Part shown: piece after piece, positions 1 through 8,845 of the stretch | How positions within the stretch are numbered: the stretch's first letter is position 1 | Layout: every line of letters begins with the position of its first letter | NCBI GenBank assembly: GCA_025350775.1 | Contig: JANXXF010000494.1 | Location: 1 to 15,793 of the forward strand | Reading direction: 5' to 3' | Length of the DNA stretch: 15,793 bases | From: Actinomycetes bacterium | GTDB taxonomy: Bacteria; Actinomycetota; Thermoleophilia; Gaiellales; Gaiellaceae | The notes under the pieces: model-generated | Seen by the model: only the letters and a program-made list of their open reading frames with translations | Told to the model about the DNA's origin: nothing | Database searches by the model: none | Program-made: the position numbers and the translations under genes

Positions 1-1472
1 ACACGCAGGTCGAGACCGAGCGACCAGCCGCGGGCGTAGACGACGTCCATGTCCAGTGCCTCGCCGAACGTCGAGTGCGCGCGGGCGGTGACCTGCCACA
101 GCCCGGTGACGCCGCCCGGCACGAGAAAGCGCTCGAAGTGGTGCTCCTCGAAGAACTCCACCTCGTACGGCAGGCACGGGCGCGGCCCGACCAGCGACAT
201 GTCACCGCGCAGCACGTTGATCAGCTGCGGCAGCTCGTCGAGGCTCGTCTTGCGCAGCCACTTGCCCGAGCGCGTGATCGCGTCGGAGCGGTCGAGCTTG
301 AAGACGCCGGTCTCGGCCGTGGCCGCCTTGTGTGTCATCGTCTGCTTGATGAACTCGCGGTGCGCCGTGGTGTCCGTGTTCACTTTCATCGTCCGGAACT
401 TCAGCGTTTCGAACTCCCGCATGTTCATGCCGAGACGGATCTGCCGGAAGAAGATCGGCCCGGGCGAGTCGCGCTTGACGAGGAAGGCGGCGAGCGCGAA
501 TAGCGGCGCGGCCAGGAGCAGGCCGACGCCGGCGCCGACGATGTCGACTGCCCGCTTGATCCAGCGTGACGTGCGCGGGATGCGCGCCGGCGGCAGGCTG
601 ACGAGGGGCATCGCCTCCATCGTGTGCACCGAGACCTTCGGGCCGAAGACCTCGAACAGGCGCGGCACGATGTCGACCTGGATGTCCAGCGAGCGCACCC
701 TGCGGATCAGCCCAACGACGTCTTCCGACGACTCGTTCGAGAACGCGATGATCACACGCTCGATGTCGAGCAGCGGGATCAGCTCGGGTAGCCGGTCGGC
801 CGAGCCAAGGAGCTGCACGTCCTGCACGCAGTCGCGCCGGGTGCGCGGGTCGGAGTCGAGGAAGCCGACGAGGTTCAGGCCGTACTCGGGATGCTGGAGG
901 ATCTTGCGCGCGACGAGCTGGCCGATGTCGCCGGCACCGACGATCACGGTGTTCTGCACGTACGCGAGCGAGCGACGGCTGAAGGTGCGGGCAAGCACCC
1001 GGAAGACGACGATCAGGGCGATCGCGCAGATCCAGAAGGCAGCGAGCTTTGACGCCGTCGGTGACACCCAGCCGGTCGCCCAGCTGCCGAGGAACAGGCC
1101 CCAGGTGCCGACGGTGACGAGCTGGAAGACGCCGACGACGTCGTCCACCGTCGAGTGGTCGGTGCGCTCCTCGTCGAGGTCGTAGAGGTGATGCAGCTTC
1201 GCCAGCACGATCCACGCCGGCAGGCTGGCGAGGAACAGCAGGACCTCGGTGCCCGGGCCGAAGCGGTCGACCTGGCCGGTGAACGACTGGGCGATGACGA
1301 AGGCGACGACCAGGCCGAGCAGGTCGGCGGCCAGGAGCGCGCGCCGCACGAGCCAGCCGCGGCGGTGCGTCGTCGAGCGGCGGGCGTCGAGGATCTCGCG
1401 CGTCCGGGCGTCGAGCGGCGGCAGGTCGCGGAAGAGGTCGGGGTTCAGGCGGAGGGGCGTGTGCGAGCTCAT
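1..1472 (-). CDS. Polyprenyl-phosphate sugar-1-phosphate transferase (EPS/capsule initiation), 3' end cut by window edge
   Basis: Reading the minus strand from the ATG at 1472 gives 490 open codons with no stop before the window edge. Visible parts: about four N-terminal membrane helices (residues ~43-62, 75-93, 112-132, 143-160); a nucleotide-binding-like fold with GAGDIG at 179-184; a further membrane segment at ~306-331; and the bacterial sugar transferase domain from ~304, with KRDSPGPIFFRQ, KFRTM, KTSLDELPQLINVL, DMSLVGPRP and PGGVTGLWQV. This is the WbaP/CpsE type, which moves a sugar-1-phosphate from a nucleotide sugar to undecaprenyl phosphate at the inner membrane, the first step of repeat-unit assembly. 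The missing end is probably only a few tens of residues. Its ATG overlaps the stop of the upstream kinase gene (ATGA, 1469-1472), so the two are probably co-translated. The sugar transferred cannot be read from the sequence. Confidence 0.95.
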   Translation of the reverse strand, partial: MSSHTPLRLNPDLFRDLPPLDARTREILDARRSTTHRRGWLVRRALLAADLLGLVVAFVIAQSFTGQVDRFGPGTEVLLFLASLPAWIVLAKLHHLYDLDEERTDHSTVDDVVGVFQLVTVGTWGLFLGSWATGWVSPTASKLAAFWICAIALIVVFRVLARTFSRRSLAYVQNTVIVGAGDIGQLVARKILQHPEYGLNLVGFLDSDPRTRRDCVQDVQLLGSADRLPELIPLLDIERVIIAFSNESSEDVVGLIRRVRSLDIQVDIVPRLFEVFGPKVSVHTMEAMPLVSLPPARIPRTSRWIKRAVDIVGAGVGLLLAAPLFALAAFLVKRDSPGPIFFRQIRLGMNMREFETLKFRTMKVNTDTTAHREFIKQTMTHKAATAETGVFKLDRSDAITRSGKWLRKTSLDELPQLINVLRGDMSLVGPRPCLPYEVEFFEEHHFERFLVPGGVTGLWQVTARAHSTFGEALDMDVVYARGWSLGLDLR

Positions 1473-3094
1473 GTGGCCGTTTCCTTCTCGGTGCGACCGT
1501 ACCCGCGGGCCACGTAGCCGTAGCCGTACGAGTAGCCGTAGCCGTAGCCCTCCTCCATCTCGGCGCCGGTCAGCACGAAGCCGAGCTTTCCGGCAGGGCA
1601 CGTCTCGAGCACACGATGGAGTTCGTTCAGCATCGGCCTTCGGATCAGCGAGAAGCGCGTCACCACGATCACGGCGTCGACCTTGGCCGACAGGGTCATC
1701 GCGTCGCCGACCTGGAGCAGCGGCGGCGTGTCGATGAGAACGATGTCGGCGCGCTCGCGCAGCTCGTCGAGGATCTCGCCGAGGGCGCGCGACGACACGA
1801 ACTCGCCGGGGTTCGGCGGGAGGGCGCCGCTGGGCAGCACCATCAGTGAGCCCTGGTGCTGCTTCCGGTCGGGACCGCCGCCGTCGCGCATGCCCGTCAG
1901 CGAGAAGTCGTCGGCCCCGTCGTCGGCGACGTCGATGTCCGAGAACGTGACCAGGGCCTCGTCCAGCGAGACGCGGCCGAGCGCGACGTGCGTCAGGCCG
2001 GGGCGCTCTTCGAGCTTGAAGTAGCGATCGAGCGTGGGCCGGCGCAGGTCGAGGTCGACGAGCGCGACCCGGCGGCCCGTGCGGGCCAGTGCGACAGCGA
2101 GGTTGGCGATGGTGGTCGACTTGCCCTCGCTCTGCACCGAGCTCGTGATCATGATCGAGCGGGCGCCCCATTCGAGGTTCACGAAGTCGAGGTTCGTCGC
2201 CAGGATGCGGAACGACTCCGCATAGACGCTGTGCGGCTCGGCGATCATCGCGAGGCGGTTTTCGGCACGCAGGTCGCGTGGCGGCTCCGGCAGGCGGGCG
2301 AGCAGGGGTAGGCCGAGCCGGTCGCGGATCTCGTCGGCCGAGCGCACGCGGGTGTCGAGCGCATCGAGCAGGAACGCGAGGCCGATGCCGAGCACGAGGC
2401 CGAGCACGACGCCGAGCACGCCGTTGCGGCTCGGCTTCGGCTGCACCTTGATCGGCTTGTCGGCCACGCGCAGGAGGGTGGCGTTCGAGGTCTGGAGCGC
2501 CTCCAGCGTGGAGAGCTGCTGCTCCTTGTCCTGGAGCGTCGTGTAGAAGGTGGACTTCTCCTCGCCCGCCGCGCGCAGGCCGGCCAGCCGCGCCAACACC
2601 TCCTTGCGGGCCTTTTTCAGCGCTGCTGTGTCGAGCTCCGACCGGTACTGCGTGAAGGTGATCGCGAACTGGGTTGCGATCTTCGCGGCGACCGCGGGAT
2701 CGGGGTCGGTGGCGCTGAAGGTGATGATGTCGGAGCTGAGCGACGGCGTGACGGAGGTCGCCTTCAGCAGGTCATCAGTCGTCCGGTCGGTCAGCTTGAG
2801 CGCGGTGAGCACCTCTCGCGCCACCCGCGGCGTGTGTGCCACGTCCGCCTGCGTGGCGGCCTCGCGGTCGGGCAGCGTCTGGAGGTTCGATTGCGTGTTG
2901 GTGAGCACTGCGGCGAGATCCTGCTTCGACATGAGCACTTCGGCCGAGGCGCTGTAGAGCGCCTGCTGGCGCAGCGAGAAGACGATCGCCGCCGCCGGGA
3001 CGACGAGCAGGGCCAGGATGATCACCCATTTCCGTCGCCGGAGGACGGAAACGTAATCCTGGAGTGTCCGATTCTCGCCGCGTTGCTCAGTCAT
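1469..3094 (-). CDS. Wzz/BY-kinase fusion: polysaccharide chain-length protein with tyrosine autokinase domain
   Basis: 541 residues. The N-terminal Wzz-type region has membrane helices at ~23-40 and ~224-243 around an external, partly coiled-coil segment. The cytoplasmic C-terminal half is a bacterial tyrosine kinase: Walker A SSVQSEGKST (318-327, K325), Walker A' VALVDLDLRRP (343-353), Walker B IVLIDTPP (451-458), and the conserved PPNPGEF (426-432). The tail holds seven tyrosines between 517 and 532, the expected autophosphorylation cluster. Such proteins control length and export of exopolysaccharide through cycles of oligomerisation and phosphorylation. Activator and kinase are in one chain, as in proteobacterial Wzc, rather than split as in Firmicutes. 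The segment at ~385-414 between Walker A' and PPNPGEF is acidic and looks longer than usual. It is the first gene of the visible operon and overlaps the sugar transferase by four bases. ATG at 3094 has no clear Shine-Dalgarno. Confidence 0.95.
   Translation of the reverse strand: MTEQRGENRTLQDYVSVLRRRKWVIILALLVVPAAAIVFSLRQQALYSASAEVLMSKQDLAAVLTNTQSNLQTLPDREAATQADVAHTPRVAREVLTALKLTDRTTDDLLKATSVTPSLSSDIITFSATDPDPAVAAKIATQFAITFTQYRSELDTAALKKARKEVLARLAGLRAAGEEKSTFYTTLQDKEQQLSTLEALQTSNATLLRVADKPIKVQPKPSRNGVLGVVLGLVLGIGLAFLLDALDTRVRSADEIRDRLGLPLLARLPEPPRDLRAENRLAMIAEPHSVYAESFRILATNLDFVNLEWGARSIMITSSVQSEGKSTTIANLAVALARTGRRVALVDLDLRRPTLDRYFKLEERPGLTHVALGRVSLDEALVTFSDIDVADDGADDFSLTGMRDGGGPDRKQHQGSLMVLPSGALPPNPGEFVSSRALGEILDELRERADIVLIDTPPLLQVGDAMTLSAKVDAVIVVTRFSLIRRPMLNELHRVLETCPAGKLGFVLTGAEMEEGYGYGYSYGYGYVARGYGRTEKETAT
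1514..1549 (-). repeat. Tandem Gly-Tyr codon repeat encoding the kinase tyrosine tail
   Basis: On the plus strand the unit GTAGCC recurs, interrupted once by GTACGA. It encodes residues 516-527 (GYGYGYSYGYGY) of the tyrosine kinase. Near-identical six-base units make the tail prone to expansion or contraction by slippage, which would change the number of phosphorylatable tyrosines. Confidence 0.8.
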
Positions 3095-3144
3095 GGTGTT
3101 GCACGGGCCTGCCGCCAGCTCGTGAAGTGCCCTCTCTCCTACAC

Positions 3145-3173
3145 ACGATGGTCCGTATCCGGCAGGAGGTCAA
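3145..3173 (-). promoter_or_regulatory. Candidate sigma-70-type promoter of the EPS operon
   Basis: On the minus strand TTGACC (3173-3168) is followed, after a 17-base spacer, by CATCGT (3150-3145). The -35 matches consensus in 5 of 6 bases. The -10 is weak but keeps A2 and T6. A transcript would start near 3138, giving a leader of about 45 bases that contains GGAGAGAGGG too far upstream to act as a Shine-Dalgarno. The rest of the 3095-3293 gap holds no open frame I would call. Confidence 0.35.
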
Positions 3174-3277
3174 GCCACCCCACTCGCCTTCTGTCCGGTG
3201 AGCCCAGTCTAACCCGGACCCAACTTTCCGGTACTAGTCCGTGCGATCCAAACCGGATTCCCACCGATCGGAAACCA

Positions 3278-3293
3278 GCACCGAGAGCGGTGC
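3278..3293 (-). terminator. Hairpin directly after the amidohydrolase stop codon
   Basis: A perfect inverted repeat GCACCG-AGAG-CGGTGC begins one base after the TAG stop (3296-3294). It forms a 6-bp GC stem with a 4-base loop. Downstream in the direction of transcription is TGGTTTCC, with only a three-T run, so intrinsic termination would be weak. It could instead be an mRNA 3' end stabiliser. Confidence 0.4.
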
Positions 3294-4445
3294 CTACTCG
3301 TGCGGGGTGCAGGTGACGATGTTCGCCAGGTGCAGCAGCCGGAAGGCCTCCCGCGCCGCCTTCGTGCGGGCGCCCTCTTCGACGATGCCGGGCAGGGCCG
3401 CCCAGACGTCGCGCGCGGCCTCCAGCAGCTCGCGGATGCGCCCCAGGTCGGCCGGGAAGGCAGTCTCCTCGCGCGAGGCGTTGATGGCCAGGCCGAGCGC
3501 GCCGATGACATCGCTCTGCCGCGTCCAGAGCAGGGGCGTCGCCATCGTGATGTACGAGTGGATGCGCGCGAACACGAGCGGGAGCCGCAGGTCGTCGCCG
3601 CCGGTGGGCCTCGTGGGCGCGGGCGTCGGCTTGCCGTCGGCGATCAGGTGCGCCGTCCCCGAGAGCATGGCCTGCAGCTGCGCCTCGTCGAACCCGGAGG
3701 CCAGCGCGGTGCGGATCGCGATCAGCAGCGAGGAGGGCTGCTGCCCGTACGGGTAGTCCGAGGCGTAGAGCACCTGCTCCGGTGGGATCTGGCGGTAGAA
3801 GTCGAGCAGGTCGAACGGGTTCCAGGCCGACGTGTCGAAGAAGACGTTCGGGTGGCCGCCGAGCCGCTCGGCCAGGCGTCCCATGTCGGCGATGCCGCAG
3901 TGGGCGACGATCAGCTGGGCGTCCGGGTGGAGGTCGACGAGGCGGCCGAGCTCGTCGGCGATCGGGGGCAGGCCGCGGCCGCCGTGGATGAGGATCGGGA
4001 CGCGGCGCTCGGCTGCGATCGCGAACACGCCGTCCAGGCGACTGTCGCCGACGTCGAACTTCTGGGCGCGCGGGTGGAGCTTGATGCCGCGGGCGCCGCG
4101 GTCGAGGCTGCGCGTCGCCTCCTCCAGCGGGCCCTCCGTCAGGTCGAGCCGGCAGAACGGGACGTAGCGGCCCTGCGAGCGCTCGGCGAACTCGAGCGTG
4201 CGGTCGTTGGCGGCGCGGAAGGCGGGGACGCGGTCGGGCTCGTCCATGCAGAAGAAGAAGCAGCGCGAGATGCCGTTGGCGTCGAACAGCGCCGTCATTT
4301 CGTCGAAGTCGCCGCGCATGCCGTCGATGTCGTTGCCGAGGTGGACGTGCGCGTCGAAGATGTCCTGCCTGGCCGGGATCTCCCGACGCAGCTCCGCGTC
4401 CCAGAAGGTGACGAGCTCCCGGGCGCGTGTGAGGGCGGCGTCCAC
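3294..4445 (-). CDS. Metal-dependent amidohydrolase (amidohydrolase-2 type) with C-terminal helical extension
   Basis: 383 residues from a GTG start; an in-frame stop at 4458-4460 leaves no room for a longer form. The TIM-barrel signature is complete: DAHVHLG (H33, H35), GIKLHP (K122, H124), LIHGG (H154), AHCG (H182) and ASDYPYG (D230). The family includes decarboxylases and hydrolases of aromatic and lactone-type substrates. Nothing seen here fixes the substrate. The barrel appears to end near residue 265. A Pro/Thr linker (~271-284) leads to about 100 further residues, mostly predicted helix, that are not part of the usual barrel. The gene stands alone on this strand, divergent from the M24 peptidase, with a hairpin after its stop. 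The family call is firm; the reaction is unknown. Confidence 0.9.
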   Translation of the reverse strand: MDAALTRARELVTFWDAELRREIPARQDIFDAHVHLGNDIDGMRGDFDEMTALFDANGISRCFFFCMDEPDRVPAFRAANDRTLEFAERSQGRYVPFCRLDLTEGPLEEATRSLDRGARGIKLHPRAQKFDVGDSRLDGVFAIAAERRVPILIHGGRGLPPIADELGRLVDLHPDAQLIVAHCGIADMGRLAERLGGHPNVFFDTSAWNPFDLLDFYRQIPPEQVLYASDYPYGQQPSSLLIAIRTALASGFDEAQLQAMLSGTAHLIADGKPTPAPTRPTGGDDLRLPLVFARIHSYITMATPLLWTRQSDVIGALGLAINASREETAFPADLGRIRELLEAARDVWAALPGIVEEGARTKAAREAFRLLHLANIVTCTPHE

Positions 4446-4451
4446 TGGGTG

Positions 4452-4488
4452 CGGAGTCTACGGGCCGGGGCGGAGTCCACGGCCGGGG
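4452..4488. repeat. Imperfect tandem duplication in the divergent promoter region
   Basis: CGGAGTCTACGGGCCGGGG (4452-4470) is followed at once by CGGAGTCCACGGCCGGGG (4471-4488), differing by one substitution and one missing G. The first copy contains the amidohydrolase TAGACT box on the minus strand; the second has it mutated to TGGACT. Confidence 0.75.
4455..4460 (-). promoter_or_regulatory. Candidate -10 box (TAGACT) of the amidohydrolase
   Basis: TAGACT on the minus strand lies nine bases before the GTG at 4445, which would give a leader of only about 2-3 bases. No Shine-Dalgarno is present. No -35 match is seen. Confidence 0.35.
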
Positions 4489-4552
4489 CAGCAGGCGGCA
4501 CCCCCGCGGCCGGCGGCGGCGCGCCCACTCCCCACGTCCGGGGCGGCGCCGT

Positions 4553-4558
4553 TAGCAT
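4553..4558 (+). promoter_or_regulatory. Candidate -10 box (TAGCAT) for a leaderless M24 peptidase transcript
   Basis: TAGCAT ends six bases before the ATG at 4565, so a start seven bases downstream of the box falls on the A of the ATG. The upstream bases are C/G-rich without a Shine-Dalgarno. This fits the actinobacterial TANNNT leaderless pattern. No -35 element is recognisable. Confidence 0.45.
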
Positions 4559-4564
4559 CCGCTC

Positions 4565-5697
4565 ATGCCCGACGTTCTCATCCACGGCGATACCGTGCGT
4601 TCACCGGATCTCCGCCACGAGCTGCCGCTCTCGATCGGCGACGCCTTCCTCTACGCAGAGGCCGGCGGGCAGCGGCACGTCGTGATCCCAAGCCTCGAGC
4701 TGCCCCGCGTCCGGGAGCTCCCCGGGCCGTACACGCTCCACCCGTGGGAGGAGTTCGGCATCGACGAGCTGCTCGCCTCCGGGATCGGGCGCGAGGCGGC
4801 CGTCCTGGAGCTGTACGCACGGGCGGTAGCGGGCATCGGCGTGCGCTCGGCCGTCGTGCCGCCCTCCTTCCCGCTGGAGCTGGCCGACCGGCTGCGCGCC
4901 GCTGGGGTCGAGCTCGTCGTCGACCGCGGGTTGTTCGCGCAGCGGCGCCGCTCCAAGAGCGCGGCCGAGATCGAGGGGATCCGGCGCGCGCAGCGCGGCA
5001 CCGAGGCGGCAATGGATGCGGCGAGGGCCATGTTGCGCGCGGCGGCGCCGGCCGGCGGCGTGCTCGAGCTGGACGGCGCGCCGCTCACCTGCGAGCGGAT
5101 CAAGGCGGCGGTGCTGGCCGTGTTCAACGAGCATGACCTCGTGGCCGACGACCTTATCGTCTCGCACGGCGCGCAGACCGCGGTCGGCCACGACGACGGC
5201 TCCGGCCCGATCGCCCCGCACGAGCCGGTGCTGCTCGACCTCTTCCCACGCGACCGCGCCTCCGGCTGCTTCACCGACATGACGCGCGTCTTCGTCTGGG
5301 GCGAGCCGCCGGCCGAGCTCGTCGAGTGGCATGCCCTCTGCCTGCGCGCGCTGCAGGAGGCAGTCGCCGGCGCCCGTGCCGGCGTCACCGGCCGCGACCT
5401 GCACTTCGCCGCGTGCGACCTGTTCGAGGCCGCCGGCCACCCGACGCAGCGCACGAAGGAGCCGGGCACCGTGCTCGACCGCGGCTTCTATCACTCGCTG
5501 GGCCACGGCGTCGGGCTCGAGGTGCATGAGGACCCGGGCGTCGGCCGCACCGGCGAGGCGTTCGTGGCCGGCGACGTGCTCGCGCTCGAGCCGGGCCTCT
5601 ACCGCCCCGGCTTTGGCGGCGTGCGCCTCGAGGACACCGTGCTCGTCACCGCCAGCGGTGCCGTCAACTTCGCCGACTACCCGTACGACCTGGAGCC

Positions 5698-5701
<4 letters not shown>
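4565..5701 (+). CDS. M24 family metallopeptidase, Xaa-Pro aminopeptidase-like
   Basis: 378 residues: an N-terminal creatinase-like domain (~1-125) and a C-terminal pita-bread catalytic domain. All five dinuclear metal ligands are visible: D225 in LLDLFPRD, D238 in FTDMTR, H314 in LGHGVGLEVHE, E342 in ALEPGLY and E356 in RLEDTVLV. H310 and H321 sit in the usual catalytic positions. The family removes N-terminal residues next to proline or hydrolyses Xaa-Pro dipeptides in the cytoplasm; creatinase-like activities share the fold. There is no signal peptide. The length is normal for the two-domain form. The stop overlaps the acetyl-CoA synthetase start (ATGA, 5698-5701), implying one message and coupled translation. 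Confidence 0.92.
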
Positions 5702-7689
<1,988 letters not shown>

Positions 7690-7696
7690 CAACTCG

Positions 7697-7712
7697 GCCG
7701 GGCTCGACCGGC
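7697..7712 (+). terminator. Short hairpin after acs
   Basis: GCCGG-GCTCGA-CCGGC forms a 5-bp stem with a 6-base loop, 8 bases after the TAA stop of acs. No T-run follows, so it is only a weak terminator candidate. Confidence 0.25.
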
Positions 7713-7714
7713 AG

Positions 7715-7736
7715 CGGGTCAAGATCGGGTCAAGAT
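7715..7736. repeat. Perfect tandem 11-bp direct repeat upstream of the fic gene
   Basis: CGGGTCAAGAT occurs twice head to tail with no spacer (7715-7725, 7726-7736), followed by C. An 11-base period places both copies on the same face of the helix, as in activator or response-regulator sites. It lies in the 103-base gap between acs and fic. Confidence 0.7.
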
Positions 7737-7741
7737 CCGAC

Positions 7742-7777
7742 TAATCGGCATAAGTATCGCTTCTCTTATACCGAATA
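7742..7777. promoter_or_regulatory. 36-bp inverted repeat, probable operator of the fic operon
   Basis: Arms TAATCGGCATAAG (7742-7754) and CTTATACCGAATA (7765-7777) are reverse complements at 11 of 13 positions around a 10-base spacer. The stretch is strikingly AT-rich against its surroundings and ends 15 bases before the fic GTG, covering the promoter region. The symmetry suits a dimeric helix-turn-helix repressor; the C-terminal winged helix of the Fic protein itself is an obvious candidate, which is inference. Confidence 0.6.
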
Positions 7778-7780
7778 TGC

Positions 7781-7786
7781 GATGAT
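7781..7786 (+). promoter_or_regulatory. Weak -10-like GATGAT before fic
   Basis: GATGAT ends six bases before the GTG at 7793, the same spacing as the other leaderless candidates here, but it lacks the first T of TANNNT. No Shine-Dalgarno precedes the GTG. Other AT-rich hexamers inside the inverted repeat could equally be the -10. Confidence 0.25.
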
Positions 7787-7792
7787 CCCCTC

Positions 7793-8845
7793 GTGCGCAG
7801 CTTCGTCGATCTCGAACTGAGCCTCGGCGGCCAGCCCCCGCGGCTCGGCGCCCTGCTCGCACGGATCGATGTCGCGCGCGGTCGCGAAGATCTCTTCGCC
7901 GACCAGGTGCCTCAGCTCCTCGCCTCCCTCGCCGAGGAGACCCGCATCGCGTCGATCACCGCGTCGAGCGCCATCGAGGGCGTCGTCGTCGAGCTCGACC
8001 GGGCGGAGCGAATCGTCTCGGCCACGGGCTCCGGGCGCTTCCGCAACCGCAACGAGCGCGAGTTCGCCGGCTACCGCGACGCGATCGACGGCATTGCCCG
8101 GAGCGACCGCCAGGAGGAGCTGTCGGTCGCTCTCGTGCTCCACCTCCACCGCCTGCTCTTCGCGCATAGCGGAGGTCGCGGCGGCTATCTCAAGGCTGCG
8201 GAGAACCTGATCTTCGCTCACGCCGGGGGGCGGCGCGAGGTGCTGTTCACGCCCGTCCCGCCCGGGAAGACCGAGTTCTTCCTGACGGAGCTGGTCGCGC
8301 GGTACAACGCAGCTGTTGCAGTCGAGGCCGCCCACCCGGTCGTGCTGATCGGCGCGCTCGTCCTCGACTTCCTGGCCATCCACCCGTTCGCCGACGGCAA
8401 CGGCCGCGTCGCCCGGATCCTCACCACGCAGCAGCTCCTCGCCCGCGGGTACGGCGTACCGCGCTACATCAGCGTCGAGCAGCGCGTCTTCGAGACGAAC
8501 AACGCGTACTACGACGCGCTCCAGCGCTCGCAGCGCGGCTGGCACGAAGGCGAGCACACGGTGTGGCCCTGGGTCGAGTACCTGGCGGGCATCCTCGCCG
8601 CTGCCTCCACAGCGTTCGAGGAGCGGACCGCGGTGGCCCGTGGCGCCGGCAGGCGGTCGAAGCAGGAGCAGGTACGCGGCTGGGTGCTCGAGCAGGCGCC
8701 GGTACGTTTCCGCTTCCGTGACATCAGGCGCGCACTGCCCGGTGTGAGCGATGCGACGATCAAGCTCGTGCTCGGCCGGCTACGCGAGGCGGGCCTGATC
8801 GAGGCCGACCGCAGTGGCAGGCAGTCCGAGTGGACGCGGCTGTGA
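7793..8845 (+). CDS. Fic domain protein (AMP-transferase type) with N-terminal inhibitory helix and C-terminal winged helix
   Basis: 350 residues from GTG. The catalytic motif HPFADGNGRVAR (197-208) has every Fic residue: H197, D201, N203, R205, R208. S58-SAI-E62-G63 matches the (S/T)xxxE(G/N) inhibitory motif placed before the Fic core, so this is a class II, self-inhibited Fic; E62 would block the ATP gamma-phosphate. The N-terminal ~90 residues match the Fic_N type. Residues ~288-350 form a DNA-binding winged helix (RFRDIRRALPGVSDATIKLVLGRL, shown in two parts: RFRDIRRALPG and VSDATIKLVLGRL). Known relatives transfer AMP to hydroxyl side chains of target proteins; the target here is unknown. 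An AT-rich inverted repeat directly upstream suggests autoregulation. The stop overlaps the next gene's start (GTGA, 8842-8845). Confidence 0.93.
   Translation: MRSFVDLELSLGGQPPRLGALLARIDVARGREDLFADQVPQLLASLAEETRIASITASSAIEGVVVELDRAERIVSATGSGRFRNRNEREFAGYRDAIDGIARSDRQEELSVALVLHLHRLLFAHSGGRGGYLKAAENLIFAHAGGRREVLFTPVPPGKTEFFLTELVARYNAAVAVEAAHPVVLIGALVLDFLAIHPFADGNGRVARILTTQQLLARGYGVPRYISVEQRVFETNNAYYDALQRSQRGWHEGEHTVWPWVEYLAGILAAASTAFEERTAVARGAGRRSKQEQVRGWVLEQAPVRFRFRDIRRALPGVSDATIKLVLGRLREAGLIEADRSGRQSEWTRL

Noticed and set aside
49..1185. 378-codon plus-strand open frame
   Set aside because: It lies antisense to the sugar transferase, is Arg/Ser-rich and has no recognisable motif. It is a by-product of high GC.
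202..1215. 337-codon minus-strand frame
   Set aside because: Wrong frame of the sugar transferase; the correct frame runs from 1472 off the left edge and carries all family motifs.
3300..4685. 461-codon plus-strand open frame
   Set aside because: Antisense to the amidohydrolase, low-complexity Ala/Arg/Glu composition, and runs into the M24 gene.
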